From Streptomyces colonosanans (lineage in GTDB: Bacteria > Actinomycetota > Actinomycetes > Streptomycetales > Streptomycetaceae), in NCBI RefSeq assembly GCF_001866645.1, contig NZ_MLYP01000024.1, positions 35,477 to 99,476 of the forward strand: 64,000 nt of DNA. The letters are read 5' to 3'. Position 1 is the stretch's first letter, and each line of letters opens with the position of its first letter. Position numbers and translations under genes: made by a program. Positions 20,391 to 30,091 of the stretch are shown here, one piece after another. Under the pieces are notes generated by a model, which saw nothing but the letters and a program-made list of their open reading frames with translations, made no database searches and had not been told where the DNA came from.

Positions 20391-21389
20391 TCAGTCCCAG
20401 GAGCCCTGCGCCGCCGGCAGCTCTGCCAGTTCCGTCAGGTCCTCAGGCGTCAGCCGCAGCGTGGCCGCGCGCGCGTTCTCCGTGACCCAGCGCTCCCGCT
20501 TGGCGCCCGGTACCGGGACCACGTGCCGCCCCTGCGCCAGCACCCAGGCCAGCGCCACCTGGGCGGGTGTGACGTCCGCGCCGTGGCGGCGGGCCACCCG
20601 CCTCAGGCCGGCCACGATCGGCTGGTTCGCCGCCATCATCTCGGCCGTGAAACGGGGATGACGGGCGCGCAGATCGTCCGGCTCGAAGCCACTGCCCGGG
20701 GTCAGCGTCCCGGTCAGGAAGCCGTTGCCGAGCGGCATCGCCGCCAGGAAGCCGACCCCGCGCGCCGTGCACCACGGCACCAGCGCGTCCAGCGCCTCTG
20801 TCGACCACACCGACAGCTCGGCCTCCACCGCGCTCACCGGGAAGACCTGCTGCACCCGCTCCAGCTGCCGCAGAGTGCCGTCGTACAGCCGGGCCCCGGT
20901 CCGCCGCCTGCCGCGCACGCCCACCGCGCACAGTCCCAGCGCCCGTACCTTGCCCGCCCGCACCAGCTCCGCCATGGCGCCCCAGGTCTCCTCGACGGGG
21001 ACCTCGGGGTCCGCACGGTGCAGCTGGTAAAGATCGATGACGTCGGTCTGCAGGCGTCGCAGCGAAGCGTCACAGGCCCGTTTCACATAGCCGGGGCGGC
21101 CGTTGGCCACGATGTGCTGCTCGCCCACCAGCAGGCCGACCTTGGTCGACACGAACGCCTCGGTGCGCCGCTCCTTCAGCACCCGGCCCACCAGCAGCTC
21201 GTTGGTGAACGGCCCGTACATGTCGGCCGTGTCGAGCAGCGTCACCCCCTGATCGAGCGCCCGGTGCACCGCCCGCAGCGACTCGTCGCCCCTTTGCAGC
21301 GAACCGGAGTACGCCCAGTTCATCGGCATGCACCCGAGTCCGACGGCCCCCACCTCGAGCGTTGCCGCGCCGATCGTCCTGCGCTCCAC
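20391..21389 (-). CDS. Aldo/keto reductase
   Basis: This NADPH-dependent aldo/keto reductase of the YdhF/Tas-like AKR type has about 332 residues. It has the N-terminal VGLGCMPMNWAY, the catalytic Asp/Tyr pair in LLDTADMYGPFTNELLVG, the Lys in VSTKVGL, and the His in LYQLHRADPEVP. The NADP-binding C-terminus is VPVPGAKRERWVTEN. The substrate is unknown. GTG 21389 is preferred because GGAGGG lies about 9 bases upstream; a GTG at 21416 has no ribosome-binding site. It is divergent from the hydroxyacid dehydrogenase gene, 75 bases away. Confidence 0.88.
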   Translation of the reverse strand: MERRTIGAATLEVGAVGLGCMPMNWAYSGSLQRGDESLRAVHRALDQGVTLLDTADMYGPFTNELLVGRVLKERRTEAFVSTKVGLLVGEQHIVANGRPGYVKRACDASLRRLQTDVIDLYQLHRADPEVPVEETWGAMAELVRAGKVRALGLCAVGVRGRRRTGARLYDGTLRQLERVQQVFPVSAVEAELSVWSTEALDALVPWCTARGVGFLAAMPLGNGFLTGTLTPGSGFEPDDLRARHPRFTAEMMAANQPIVAGLRRVARRHGADVTPAQVALAWVLAQGRHVVPVPGAKRERWVTENARAATLRLTPEDLTELAELPAAQGSWD

Positions 21390-21464
21390 CTGGCCGTGCC
21401 CTCCCTTTCCTGGCACCCCAAACTAACCAATGCGGTTCCGGACCCTTCGCATAGCCTCCTGACC

Positions 21465-22406
21465 ATGACTGACGATGTTTGGCTTCCGTTCCGCACCGAC
21501 GAAGTAGAGGGCCTCCCCGAGGGTCCCACTTACCGCTTCTGGAACGGCGCCCAGGAGTTCCCAGCGGACCCGGCCGACTGCGTGCTGTACGTCGTGCCCT
21601 ACATGAAGGGCAGTGAGACAGCGGTGCGCCCCATGGCCGCGATGACGTCCGTCCGCGTCGTGCAGACCCTCTCCGCCGGCGTCGACCATGTGCAGCCGGG
21701 CCTCCATCTGCTGCCCAGGGGCGTGCAGTTGTGCAACGCACGCGGGGTGCACGACGCCAGCACCGCCGAACTCGCGCTGACCCTGATCCTCGCCTCGCTG
21801 CGCGGCATACCCGACTTCGTCCGGGGCCAGGACCGGGGGGAGTGGCGCGCCGGGTTCCGTCCGGCGCTCGCCGACAAGTCCGTCCTCATCGTGGGATACG
21901 GGTCCGTGGGCGCCGCCATAGAGGACCGGCTCGCGCCGTTCGAGCTCGCGCGGGTGGCGCGCGTCGCGCGCCGCGAGCGCGAGACAGCGCGCGGTCTTGT
22001 GCATCCCATCTCCCGATTGTCGGAACTTCTTCCCGACGCCGATGTCGTGGTGCTCGCCACACCCCTCACGGATGAGACGAAGGGCCTGGTCAACGCGGAC
22101 TTCCTGGCCCGGATGAAGGACGGTGCGCTGCTGGTCAACGTGGCCCGCGGCGGCGTCGTGGACACCAAGGCGCTGCTGGCCGAGCTGGAGACCGGCCGCA
22201 TCACGGCGGCCCTGGACGTGACCGACCCCGAACCGCTGCCCGAGGGGCACCCCCTCTGGCATGCGCCCGGCGTGCTCATAAGCCCCCATGTCGGCGGCCC
22301 CACTTCGGCGTTCTGGCCCCGCGCCAAGCGCCTTCTGAGCGCTCAGCTGAACCGTTTCGTGCAGGGGGAACCGATGGAGAACGTGATATCGACGACCGGC
22401 GCGTAG
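21465..22406 (+). CDS. D-2-hydroxyacid dehydrogenase
   Basis: This 313-residue NAD(P)-dependent oxidoreductase belongs to the D-isomer-specific 2-hydroxyacid dehydrogenase superfamily. It has the Rossmann motif VLIVGYGSVGAAIEDRL near 140, the substrate/NAD Arg in VNVARGGVVD, the Glu in DVTDPEPLPEGHPLW, and the catalytic His in ISPHVGG. Length and layout match phosphoglycerate/glyoxylate reductase-like members. It is probably a 2-ketoacid reductase; the substrate cannot be told. It starts at ATG 21465. Confidence 0.88.
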   Translation: MTDDVWLPFRTDEVEGLPEGPTYRFWNGAQEFPADPADCVLYVVPYMKGSETAVRPMAAMTSVRVVQTLSAGVDHVQPGLHLLPRGVQLCNARGVHDASTAELALTLILASLRGIPDFVRGQDRGEWRAGFRPALADKSVLIVGYGSVGAAIEDRLAPFELARVARVARRERETARGLVHPISRLSELLPDADVVVLATPLTDETKGLVNADFLARMKDGALLVNVARGGVVDTKALLAELETGRITAALDVTDPEPLPEGHPLWHAPGVLISPHVGGPTSAFWPRAKRLLSAQLNRFVQGEPMENVISTTGA

Positions 22407-22751
22407 GGCACGGAGCGGAGACGGCACGGGGAGGACCGGCCCGGGTGTGAACGGGCCCGTCCGGCGCACGATTTCAGCCGACACGGCCTCCGGCGCACGC
22501 CCCGGCCGCCGGGCGTACGACCGGTGTACGCGTCGTCTCCCGTCCGCTCCCCGTCTGCTTCGGGCACACTCTGCAGTCCCCCGTACGCGGTACGTACCCA
22601 CTTCCTCGCTGCTCGTTACGGAGCGTAGAGGAACTATGTCCCTGAGTGACGAGACTGGTGTATCGTCCCGACAGGGGATGCGCCGCGACCGTTCGGCGCC
22701 GGGGATGGAACTTTCAGACATGCGAGGGGGGCGACGGGCGATGTACGGCCA
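22407..22751. other. Leader region of the GGDEF gene
   Basis: These 345 bases hold a weak 6-bp hairpin near 22437-22457 (GGCCCG / CGGGCC), possibly the end signal of the hydroxyacid dehydrogenase. They also hold a good ribosome-binding site (GAGGA) at about 22629 in front of an ATG at 22637. No RNA motif or clear operator was recognised. Confidence 0.4.
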
Positions 22752-22941
22752 ATGGACGAGCGATCCGACGGGGCGGGGCCACGGGCGGCGACCCTGGCGA
22801 GCGGCGGCACACAGACGCGGCCACAGCGGTCACGGCAGCCATCACCACCACCGCAGGCACAGCGGCCGCAAGAGGCATGCGCACCCAGCCCACCCGGACC
22901 GGCGGGAGCCGGTGGCGCCTCGGACCGGGTGGACCCGGTGA
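22637..22941 (+). CDS. Possible 101-aa ORF coupled to the GGDEF gene
   Basis: An ATG at 22637 with GAGGA 7 bases upstream opens a frame (MSLSDETGVSSRQGMRRDRS, later a His/Arg-rich stretch) that ends in TGA at 22939-22941. That stop overlaps an in-frame GTG (22938) of the GGDEF protein as GTGA. If real, it would be a small basic protein translationally coupled to the c-di-GMP enzyme, whose true start would then be near 22938. Codon bias is weak in both frames here, so this stays a hypothesis. The alternative is an untranslated leader. Confidence 0.3.
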
Positions 22942-25900
22942 GCTCCCTCGGGGCGGCTCCGGTCCGCAGCCCGCGGCCCGGCGGCCAAACGCGCCGGGTT
23001 CCGCAGTTCGTCCTGGCCCTGGTGTGCGCGGGATACGCCGTCGGTTCCGCGCTCGGCTGGGGCTCCCGGGAGGCCGCGCTTCTCATGGGCGACTTCGGGC
23101 TGAGCGTGGCGGCGGGTATCGCGGCAGTCTCCTGCTTCGTCTACGCCCGTAGCAGGCGCAGCCGCTTTCGACCCGCCTGGCTGTTGTTCGCGCTCTCCTC
23201 CGCCATGGCGACGCTGGGCAACGCCGTCTGGGGCTGGTACGAGGTCGTCCTCGACCGCCACGTCCCCTCGCCCAGTTGCGCCGACCTCTTCTTCCTCTGT
23301 TTCGCGCCGCCGGCCATCGTAGGACTGCTCGTGCTCGCCAAAAGGCCCGTCTCCAGGGCGGGTTGGGTCTGCCTCGCACTCGACGCATGGCTGATCGGCG
23401 GCTCGCTGCTCACGCTGTCCTGGAGCCTTGCGCTCGCTCAGGCGGCCAAATTGGACGGGCCGAGCGTCGCGCACACCGCGCTCTCGCTCGCCTACCCGCT
23501 GCTGGACATCGCCCTGATCAGCATGGTCCTCGCCCTGCACTTCCGGAGTGTGGCGGTCAACCGGTCCGCCATCAACACCGCCATCGGCGCGCTCGCCCTG
23601 ACCGTGGTGTGCGACGCGCTGTTCACCTCGCCGCTGCTCCACAGCAGCTACCACTCGGGCCAGTTGCTGGACGCGGGCTGGTTCTCCGGCTCGCTGCTCC
23701 TCGCCTACGCCCCCTGGGTCGGTCCTCCTTCGCAGGCGCTGCCGCGCGACGACGGGCACGCGCGCGCGGTGCACGACCACGTGCCGGGGCAGCGGCAGGC
23801 GGCTGTGCGGGGAGCGGACCATCAGGGAGGGCACCCGCATGCGCTCTCTCCGGACCTGGACCATGTGCTCCCTCGGGACCCGGACCCCGGCCTGCCGCGG
23901 GACCTGGGCCGGCAGCTCCCGCCGGAGGCGGGCCGCGACCGGTACCCGTCCACGGCCGCGCGCCCGATCACCGGATCCCTGGCCGCGCTCACGCCCTACC
24001 TCGCCGCCGCCGTCTGCACCCTGGGGGTCCTCTACAACGTCCTCAACGGCCAGAGCGTCGACCGCGTGGTGCTCGTCACCGCCGGCGCCGTGGTGCTCGC
24101 ACTGGTCGTGCGCCAGGGCATCATGCTGCTCGACAACATCACCCTCACCCAGGAACTCGCGCAGAAGGAGAACCACTTCCGCTCCCTGGTGCAGAGCTCC
24201 AGCGACGTCATCATGATCGCCGCACCCGACGGCACCCTCAGGTACGTCTCCCCGGCCGCCGCCGGTGTGTACGGGCGGCCCGCAGAGGACCTCGTCGGAA
24301 CCGAACTCGCCGCGCTCATCCACCCGGAGGACCTGGGCTGCGTGGTGCACGAAGTGCGCCGCTTCCTCGCGGCCAGCCACGCCGAGGAACCCACGACCCG
24401 CATCGAGTGCCGCTTCAGGTCGGGCCGCGGCGGCTGGCTCAACGTCGAGTCCACCGTCAACCGCCACCATGGCGGGCTGATCTTCAACAGCCGGGACGTG
24501 ACCGAGAGGGTGCGCCTGCAGGCGCAGCTCCAGCACAGCGCCGAGCACGACCCGCTCACCGACCTGCCCAACCGCGCCCTGTTCACCAAGCGCGTCCAGC
24601 AGGCCCTGTCCGGCCGCCGCTCCACCGACCGCGGCACAGCCCTGCGCAACACGGCGGTCCTCTTCATCGACCTCGACGGCTTCAAGGCCGTCAACGACAC
24701 GATCGGACACCATGCCGGGGACGAGTTGCTCGTTCAGGCCGCCCGCAGACTCCAGGACGCGGTCCGGCAGGGCGACACCGCCGCCCGCCTCGGCGGCGAC
24801 GAGTTCGCGGCCCTGATCATCGGGGACGGCACCCGCGACCGCGCCGCACGTGAACGCCACATCCTCGAACTCGCCGACCGACTCCGCCTCACCCTTTCCC
24901 AGCCGTACGACATCGACGGCGGCGACGTCCGGGTGGCCGCGTCCATCGGAGTGGCCTTCGCCGAACCGGGCCTGGGCACCGGCGAGCTGCTGCGCAACGC
25001 CGACCTTGCCATGTACCGCGCCAAGGCGGCGGGCAAGGGCCGCGTCGAGCTGTACGCGCCCCATATGCGGCAGGACGTGGTGCGCAAGGCCGAGCTGACC
25101 ACCCGGTTGCGGGCCGCACTGCACGATGGTGAGTTCACCCTGTTGCACCAGCCCGTGATGTCGCTGGCCGACGGCCGGATCACCTCGGTCAGTGCTCAGG
25201 CGCGCTGGCGTTCCTCCCAGGGCGTGTTCTTCACGCCCGCCGAGTTCCTGCGCGTCTCCGAGGACAGCGACAAGGCCGCCGAGCTGGGCCGCTGGATGCT
25301 CGAGGAGGCCGTCGAGCAGGCCGCCGAGCGCACCGCCGCCGGGCTCGCCGTGCCCGTCGCCGTGCGGCTGAGCGCCCGCCGCCTCCTCGATCGCTCCCTG
25401 CCCCTCGGCTCCGTCGAGACCCTGCTCACCCGGCACGGCCTGGCCTCGGGCGCCCTGACGATCGAACTGTCCGGAGCCGACCCGAGGGTCTGTCTGGACG
25501 AGCTGGAACGCAGACTCGGCGCCCTGCACAGGATCGGCGTCCGTATCGCTCTCGACGGCCTCGGCAGCGGCCACGCGGCCATCACGGCGCTGCGCCGGCT
25601 TCCCATCGACGTACTCAAGATCGACCGCAGCCTGGTCGAGGGGGTCGTCGAGTCCGCGCAACTGCACAAGATCACCAGCGGGCTGCTGCGCATCGCCACG
25701 GACCTGGGCCTGCAGTCGGTCGCCGACGGCGTGGACCTGCCCGAGCAGGCCGTCGCGCTGCATGCGATGGGTTGTACACACGGGCAGGGCATGGCCTTCT
25801 CCGGGCCGCTGGACGAGTACCGGCTGCGCCGGGCGCTGACCTCCGGCTGCCATCCCGTGCCGCACGGCCCGGTGGAGCCGGTCCTCGCCGGCGGCAGCGC

Positions 25901-25985
25901 GGCGGTGTACACCAGCGTGCCCGCTGTTTTCGGAGGCGGAACGCACCTCCGCTCACATAATGAGACTCCCGTCCCACCTACTTGA
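22752..25985 (+). CDS. Membrane PAS-GGDEF protein with degenerate EAL
   Basis: Up to 1077 residues. A Pro/Ala-rich N-terminus precedes about ten membrane helices (roughly residues 75-465), one PAS domain (HFRSLVQSSSDVIMIAAPDG), a GGDEF domain, and a C-terminal EAL-like domain. The GGDEF active site is intact (RLGGDEF, 681-685) and RQGD lies exactly five residues before it, the spacing of a product-inhibition I-site. The EAL domain looks dead: the EAL triplet is SAQ (814-816), DDFGTG is replaced by LDGLGSG, and AEGVE by ADGVD. It is therefore likely a diguanylate cyclase with an EAL-derived sensor. Its position before ilvB matches a conserved Streptomyces GGDEF protein (CdgF by my recollection). 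Start uncertain: ATG 22752, or GTG 22929/22938. Confidence 0.82.
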   Translation: MDERSDGAGPRAATLASGGTQTRPQRSRQPSPPPQAQRPQEACAPSPPGPAGAGGASDRVDPVSSLGAAPVRSPRPGGQTRRVPQFVLALVCAGYAVGSALGWGSREAALLMGDFGLSVAAGIAAVSCFVYARSRRSRFRPAWLLFALSSAMATLGNAVWGWYEVVLDRHVPSPSCADLFFLCFAPPAIVGLLVLAKRPVSRAGWVCLALDAWLIGGSLLTLSWSLALAQAAKLDGPSVAHTALSLAYPLLDIALISMVLALHFRSVAVNRSAINTAIGALALTVVCDALFTSPLLHSSYHSGQLLDAGWFSGSLLLAYAPWVGPPSQALPRDDGHARAVHDHVPGQRQAAVRGADHQGGHPHALSPDLDHVLPRDPDPGLPRDLGRQLPPEAGRDRYPSTAARPITGSLAALTPYLAAAVCTLGVLYNVLNGQSVDRVVLVTAGAVVLALVVRQGIMLLDNITLTQELAQKENHFRSLVQSSSDVIMIAAPDGTLRYVSPAAAGVYGRPAEDLVGTELAALIHPEDLGCVVHEVRRFLAASHAEEPTTRIECRFRSGRGGWLNVESTVNRHHGGLIFNSRDVTERVRLQAQLQHSAEHDPLTDLPNRALFTKRVQQALSGRRSTDRGTALRNTAVLFIDLDGFKAVNDTIGHHAGDELLVQAARRLQDAVRQGDTAARLGGDEFAALIIGDGTRDRAARERHILELADRLRLTLSQPYDIDGGDVRVAASIGVAFAEPGLGTGELLRNADLAMYRAKAAGKGRVELYAPHMRQDVVRKAELTTRLRAALHDGEFTLLHQPVMSLADGRITSVSAQARWRSSQGVFFTPAEFLRVSEDSDKAAELGRWMLEEAVEQAAERTAAGLAVPVAVRLSARRLLDRSLPLGSVETLLTRHGLASGALTIELSGADPRVCLDELERRLGALHRIGVRIALDGLGSGHAAITALRRLPIDVLKIDRSLVEGVVESAQLHKITSGLLRIATDLGLQSVADGVDLPEQAVALHAMGCTHGQGMAFSGPLDEYRLRRALTSGCHPVPHGPVEPVLAGGSAAVYTSVPAVFGGGTHLRSHNETPVPPT

Positions 25986-26018
25986 CAGTGACGGTGTGCC
26001 GGGGGGAGGGTCAGTGCC

Positions 26019-26060
26019 ATGCGCACCCGAATTCTCGTACTTGGACAGCGCGTCGGCTGA
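26019..26060 (+). CDS. ilvB leader peptide (13 aa)
   Basis: An ATG at 26019, 8 bases after a strong GGGGGGAGGG ribosome-binding site, encodes MRTRILVLGQRVG and stops at TGA 26058-26060. The run Ile-Leu-Val-Leu is written with ATT, CTC, GTA and CTT; ATT, GTA and CTT are rare in this genome. A leader peptide rich in all three branched-chain residues, followed by an intrinsic terminator and then ilvB, is the standard layout of transcription attenuation. Similar leaders have been predicted in actinobacteria. A CATAAT -10-like hexamer at 25956-25961 would put the transcript start some 50 bases upstream, but no good -35 is seen. Confidence 0.85.
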   Translation: MRTRILVLGQRVG

Positions 26061-26113
26061 ACTGGGACTCACCGGACATGAACCGGACACCCAGCGACCA
26101 CACCCGGCGCGCT

Positions 26114-26147
26114 CCCCTCGCTTGCCTCATGGCACGAGGGGTTTTTT
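26114..26147 (+). promoter_or_regulatory. ilvB attenuator terminator
   Basis: The stem CCCCTCG (26114-26120) with CGAGGGG (26135-26141) encloses a second stem (TGCC/GGCA) and is followed directly by six T residues. This is a genuine rho-independent terminator, rare in Streptomyces, placed between the leader peptide and ilvB. Stalling of the ribosome at the Ile-Leu-Val codons would favour an alternative fold and allow read-through. The competing antiterminator pairing was not resolved by eye. Confidence 0.8.
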
Positions 26148-26216
26148 GTTGCACAGGCACCTGCCGCACAACGCCCAAACATCGCAAAAACCCTCAGCAC
26201 CGAGAAGAGAATGCCG

Positions 26217-28064
26217 ATGACCGAGCAGGCCACCGGGGCCCAACACCCGCATCCGCGGCCCCGATCCGGAGGACAGCAGTCCGCGCCCGAGCACGTCACG
26301 GGTGCGCAGTCGCTCATTCGCTCTCTCGAGGAGGTCGGCGCCGAGACCGTATTCGGCATTCCCGGCGGTGCGATCCTTCCGGCCTACGACCCGATGATGG
26401 ACTCCACTCGGGTGCGGCACGTGCTGGTGCGGCACGAGCAGGGCGCGGGTCACGCGGCCACCGGGTACGCGCAGGCCACTGGCAAGGTCGGCGTCTGCAT
26501 GGCGACGTCGGGTCCCGGCGCCACCAACCTGGTGACCCCGATCGCGGACGCCCACATGGACTCGGTGCCGCTGGTCGCCATCACCGGCCAGGTCGCCTCC
26601 CGGGCGATCGGCACCGACGCCTTCCAGGAGGCGGACATCGTCGGCATCACCATGCCGATCACCAAGCACAACTTCCTCGTGACCCGGGCGGAGGACATCC
26701 CGCGGACGATCGCGGAGGCCTTCCACATCGCCTCCACCGGCCGCCCGGGCCCCGTCCTGGTCGACATCGCCAAGGACGCCCTCCAGGCCCGGACCACCTT
26801 CAGTTGGCCGCCGGTCACGGACCTGCCCGGCTACCGACCGGTGACCAAGCCGCACGCCAAGCAGATCCGCGAGGCGGCCAAGCTGATCACCTCCGCCCGG
26901 CGGCCGGTCTTCTACGTCGGCGGCGGCGTCCTGAAGGCGCAGGCCACCGCCGAGCTGAAGGTCCTCGCAGAACTCACCGGAGCGCCCGTCACCACCACCC
27001 TGATGGCGCTCGGCGCATTCCCCGACAGCCACCCGCTGCACGTGGGAATGCCGGGCATGCACGGTGCGGTCACCGCCGTCACCGCGCTGCAGAAGGCCGA
27101 CCTGATCGTCGCCCTCGGCGCCCGCTTCGACGACCGCGTCACCGGCAAGCTCGACAGCTTCGCCCCCTATGCCAAGGTCGTCCACGCCGATATCGACCCG
27201 GCCGAGATCGGCAAGAACCGCGTCGCCGACGTTCCGATCGTCGGCGATGCCCGCGAGGTCATCGCCGACCTGATCCAGGCCGTGCAGAAGGAGCACGGCG
27301 AGGGCCACAAGGGCGACTACACCGCCTGGTGGAAGGATCTGAACCGCTGGCGCGAGACATACCCGCTCGGCTATGACCAGCCCGAGGACGGCACGCTCTC
27401 CCCGCAGCAGGTCATCGAGCGCATCGGGCAGCTCGCACCCGAGGGCACGATCTTCGCGGCGGGCGTCGGCCAGCATCAGATGTGGGCCGCGCACTTCATC
27501 CAGTACGACAAGCCCGCCACCTGGCTGAACTCCGGTGGTGCGGGAACCATGGGCTACTCGGTCCCGGCCGCCATGGGTGCCAAGGCCGGACGGCCCGACC
27601 GGACCGTCTGGGCGATCGACGGCGACGGCTGCTTCCAGATGACCAATCAGGAGCTGACCACCTGCACCCTGAACAACATCCCGATCAAGGTCGCCATCAT
27701 CAACAACGGCGCCCTCGGGATGGTCCGCCAGTGGCAGACCCTCTTCTACAACCAGCGGTACTCCAACACGGTCCTGCACTCCGGCCCGGACGACGTCAAC
27801 CCGGAGGCCAAGGGCACCCGCGTCCCCGACTTCGTGAAGCTGTCGGAGGCCATGGGCTGCTACGCGATCCGCTGCGAGTCCCCGGACGACCTCGACAAGG
27901 TCATCGAAGAGGCGAACTCCATCAACGACCGGCCGGTCGTCATCGACTTCATCGTCCACCAGGACGCCATGGTGTGGCCGATGGTCGCCGCCGGAACCTC
28001 CAACGACGAGATCATGGCCGCCCGGGACGTCCGCCCCGACTTCGGCGACAGCGAAGACGACTGA
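26217..28064 (+). CDS. ilvB: Acetolactate synthase large subunit IlvB
   Basis: IlvB (615 aa from this start) is the thiamine-diphosphate catalytic subunit of acetohydroxyacid synthase. It condenses pyruvate with pyruvate or 2-oxobutyrate in the first common step of valine/leucine and isoleucine synthesis. It has the ThDP glutamate in the [14 protein letters not shown] segment, the FAD-binding middle domain, and the [12 protein letters not shown] motif that binds Mg-ThDP. The start at ATG 26217 is 9 bases from GAGAAG; ATG 26211 is only 3 bases away and less likely. Expression is probably set by the upstream attenuator. ilvN follows 18 bases later. Confidence 0.96.
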   Translation: MTEQATGAQHPHPRPRSGGQQSAPEHVTGAQSLIRSLEEVGAETVFGIPGGAILPAYDPMMDSTRVRHVLVRHEQGAGHAATGYAQATGKVGVCMATSGPGATNLVTPIADAHMDSVPLVAITGQVASRAIGTDAFQEADIVGITMPITKHNFLVTRAEDIPRTIAEAFHIASTGRPGPVLVDIAKDALQARTTFSWPPVTDLPGYRPVTKPHAKQIREAAKLITSARRPVFYVGGGVLKAQATAELKVLAELTGAPVTTTLMALGAFPDSHPLHVGMPGMHGAVTAVTALQKADLIVALGARFDDRVTGKLDSFAPYAKVVHADIDPAEIGKNRVADVPIVGDAREVIADLIQAVQKEHGEGHKGDYTAWWKDLNRWRETYPLGYDQPEDGTLSPQQVIERIGQLAPEGTIFAAGVGQHQMWAAHFIQYDKPATWLNSGGAGTMGYSVPAAMGAKAGRPDRTVWAIDGDGCFQMTNQELTTCTLNNIPIKVAIINNGALGMVRQWQTLFYNQRYSNTVLHSGPDDVNPEAKGTRVPDFVKLSEAMGCYAIRCESPDDLDKVIEEANSINDRPVVIDFIVHQDAMVWPMVAAGTSNDEIMAARDVRPDFGDSEDD

Positions 28065-28082
28065 GAGAGCTGAGTGAGAACC

Positions 28083-28607
28083 ATGTCCAAGCACACCCTC
28101 TCGGTCCTCGTCGAGAACACGCCGGGCATCCTCGCCCGGATCGCCGCGCTGTTCTCCCGCCGCGGCTTCAACATCGACTCGCTCGCCGTCGGCGTCACCG
28201 AGCACCCCGACATCTCCCGCATCACCATCGTGGTGAGTGTCGAGGAATTCCCGCTCGAACAGGTCACCAAGCAGCTCAACAAGCTCGTCAACGTCCTGAA
28301 GATCGTCGAACTGGAGCCGTCGTCCGCCGTTCAGCGGGAACTCGTTCTGGTGAAGGTGCGCGCCGACAACGAGACGCGCTCCCAGGTCGTCGAGATCGTC
28401 CAGCTGTTCCGTGCCAAGACCGTCGACGTCTCCCCGGAGGCCGTCACCATCGAGGCCACCGGGTCCAGCGACAAGCTGGAGGCCATGCTGAAGATGCTGG
28501 AGCCGTTCGGCATCAAGGAACTGGTCCAGTCCGGCACGATCGCGATCGGCCGCGGCGCCCGTTCGATCACGGACCGGTCGCTACGCGCCCTTGACCGGTC
28601 CGCCTAG
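28083..28607 (+). CDS. ilvN: Acetolactate synthase small subunit IlvN
   Basis: IlvN (174 aa) is the regulatory subunit that activates IlvB and confers valine feedback inhibition. The N-terminal ACT domain (SVLVENTPGILARIAALFSR, then RGFNIDSLAVG) binds valine, and the C-terminal domain begins around residue 80 (QRELVLVKVRADNE). The size is normal for a full-length small subunit. It lies 18 bases after ilvB in the same operon. Confidence 0.96.
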   Translation: MSKHTLSVLVENTPGILARIAALFSRRGFNIDSLAVGVTEHPDISRITIVVSVEEFPLEQVTKQLNKLVNVLKIVELEPSSAVQRELVLVKVRADNETRSQVVEIVQLFRAKTVDVSPEAVTIEATGSSDKLEAMLKMLEPFGIKELVQSGTIAIGRGARSITDRSLRALDRSA

Positions 28608-29744
<1,137 letters not shown>

Positions 29745-29758
29745 GCCTCATGGCCAGA

Positions 29759-29783
29759 GGGCCGGAGCGGTCTGCTCCGGCCC
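29759..29783 (+). terminator. ilvC terminator hairpin
   Basis: The arms GGGCCGGAGC (29759-29768) and GCTCCGGCCC (29774-29783) pair perfectly around GGTCT. The hairpin starts 14 bases after the ilvC stop and directly abuts the 87-bp inverted-repeat element. Confidence 0.75.
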
Positions 29784-29870
29784 CCGAGGGCCTGTCGTCA
29801 AATTCCGGTCCGCCCCGCGCCGCGGGGCCGCCCTTCGGGCGACGACGGGAATTTGACGACAGGCCCTCGG
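29784..29870. repeat. 87-bp palindromic repeat with 23-bp perfect arms
   Basis: The left arm 29784-29806 and right arm 29848-29870 are perfect 23-bp inverted repeats; the outer part of the left arm reads CCGAGGGCCTGTCGTCAAAT. The 41-base centre contains two further dyads (CCCCGCG/CGCGGGG and CGCCC/GGGCG). Unlike a normal terminator, the arms include an AT-containing block (CAAATTCC). It resembles small dispersed palindromes of Streptomyces intergenic regions. Whether it is mobile, an RNA element, or part of the ilvC terminator cannot be decided from one copy. Confidence 0.7.
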
Positions 29871-30091
29871 CACACCGTGGGCAATGCCCGGAACCCGGCG
29901 TTGTCCGGCCCGTCCAGCCACGGACGGGTGATCCTTCCGCAGCGGCGTAAAACGATACGCGCGGCGCCACTAGACTGCTGGACAACAAACGCGTCAGGCC
30001 CACAGTGTCGTGCGTCTTCCACGCGGCTAGCACCCCTCCACCGCCTGCGGCCGTCGGCACGGCCGTCCGCATTGGACATGTGAGGACTCAC

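Noticed and set aside
22842..25946. 1034-codon minus-strand frame opposite the GGDEF gene
   Set aside because: The plus strand carries PAS and GGDEF motifs; the minus frame has none.
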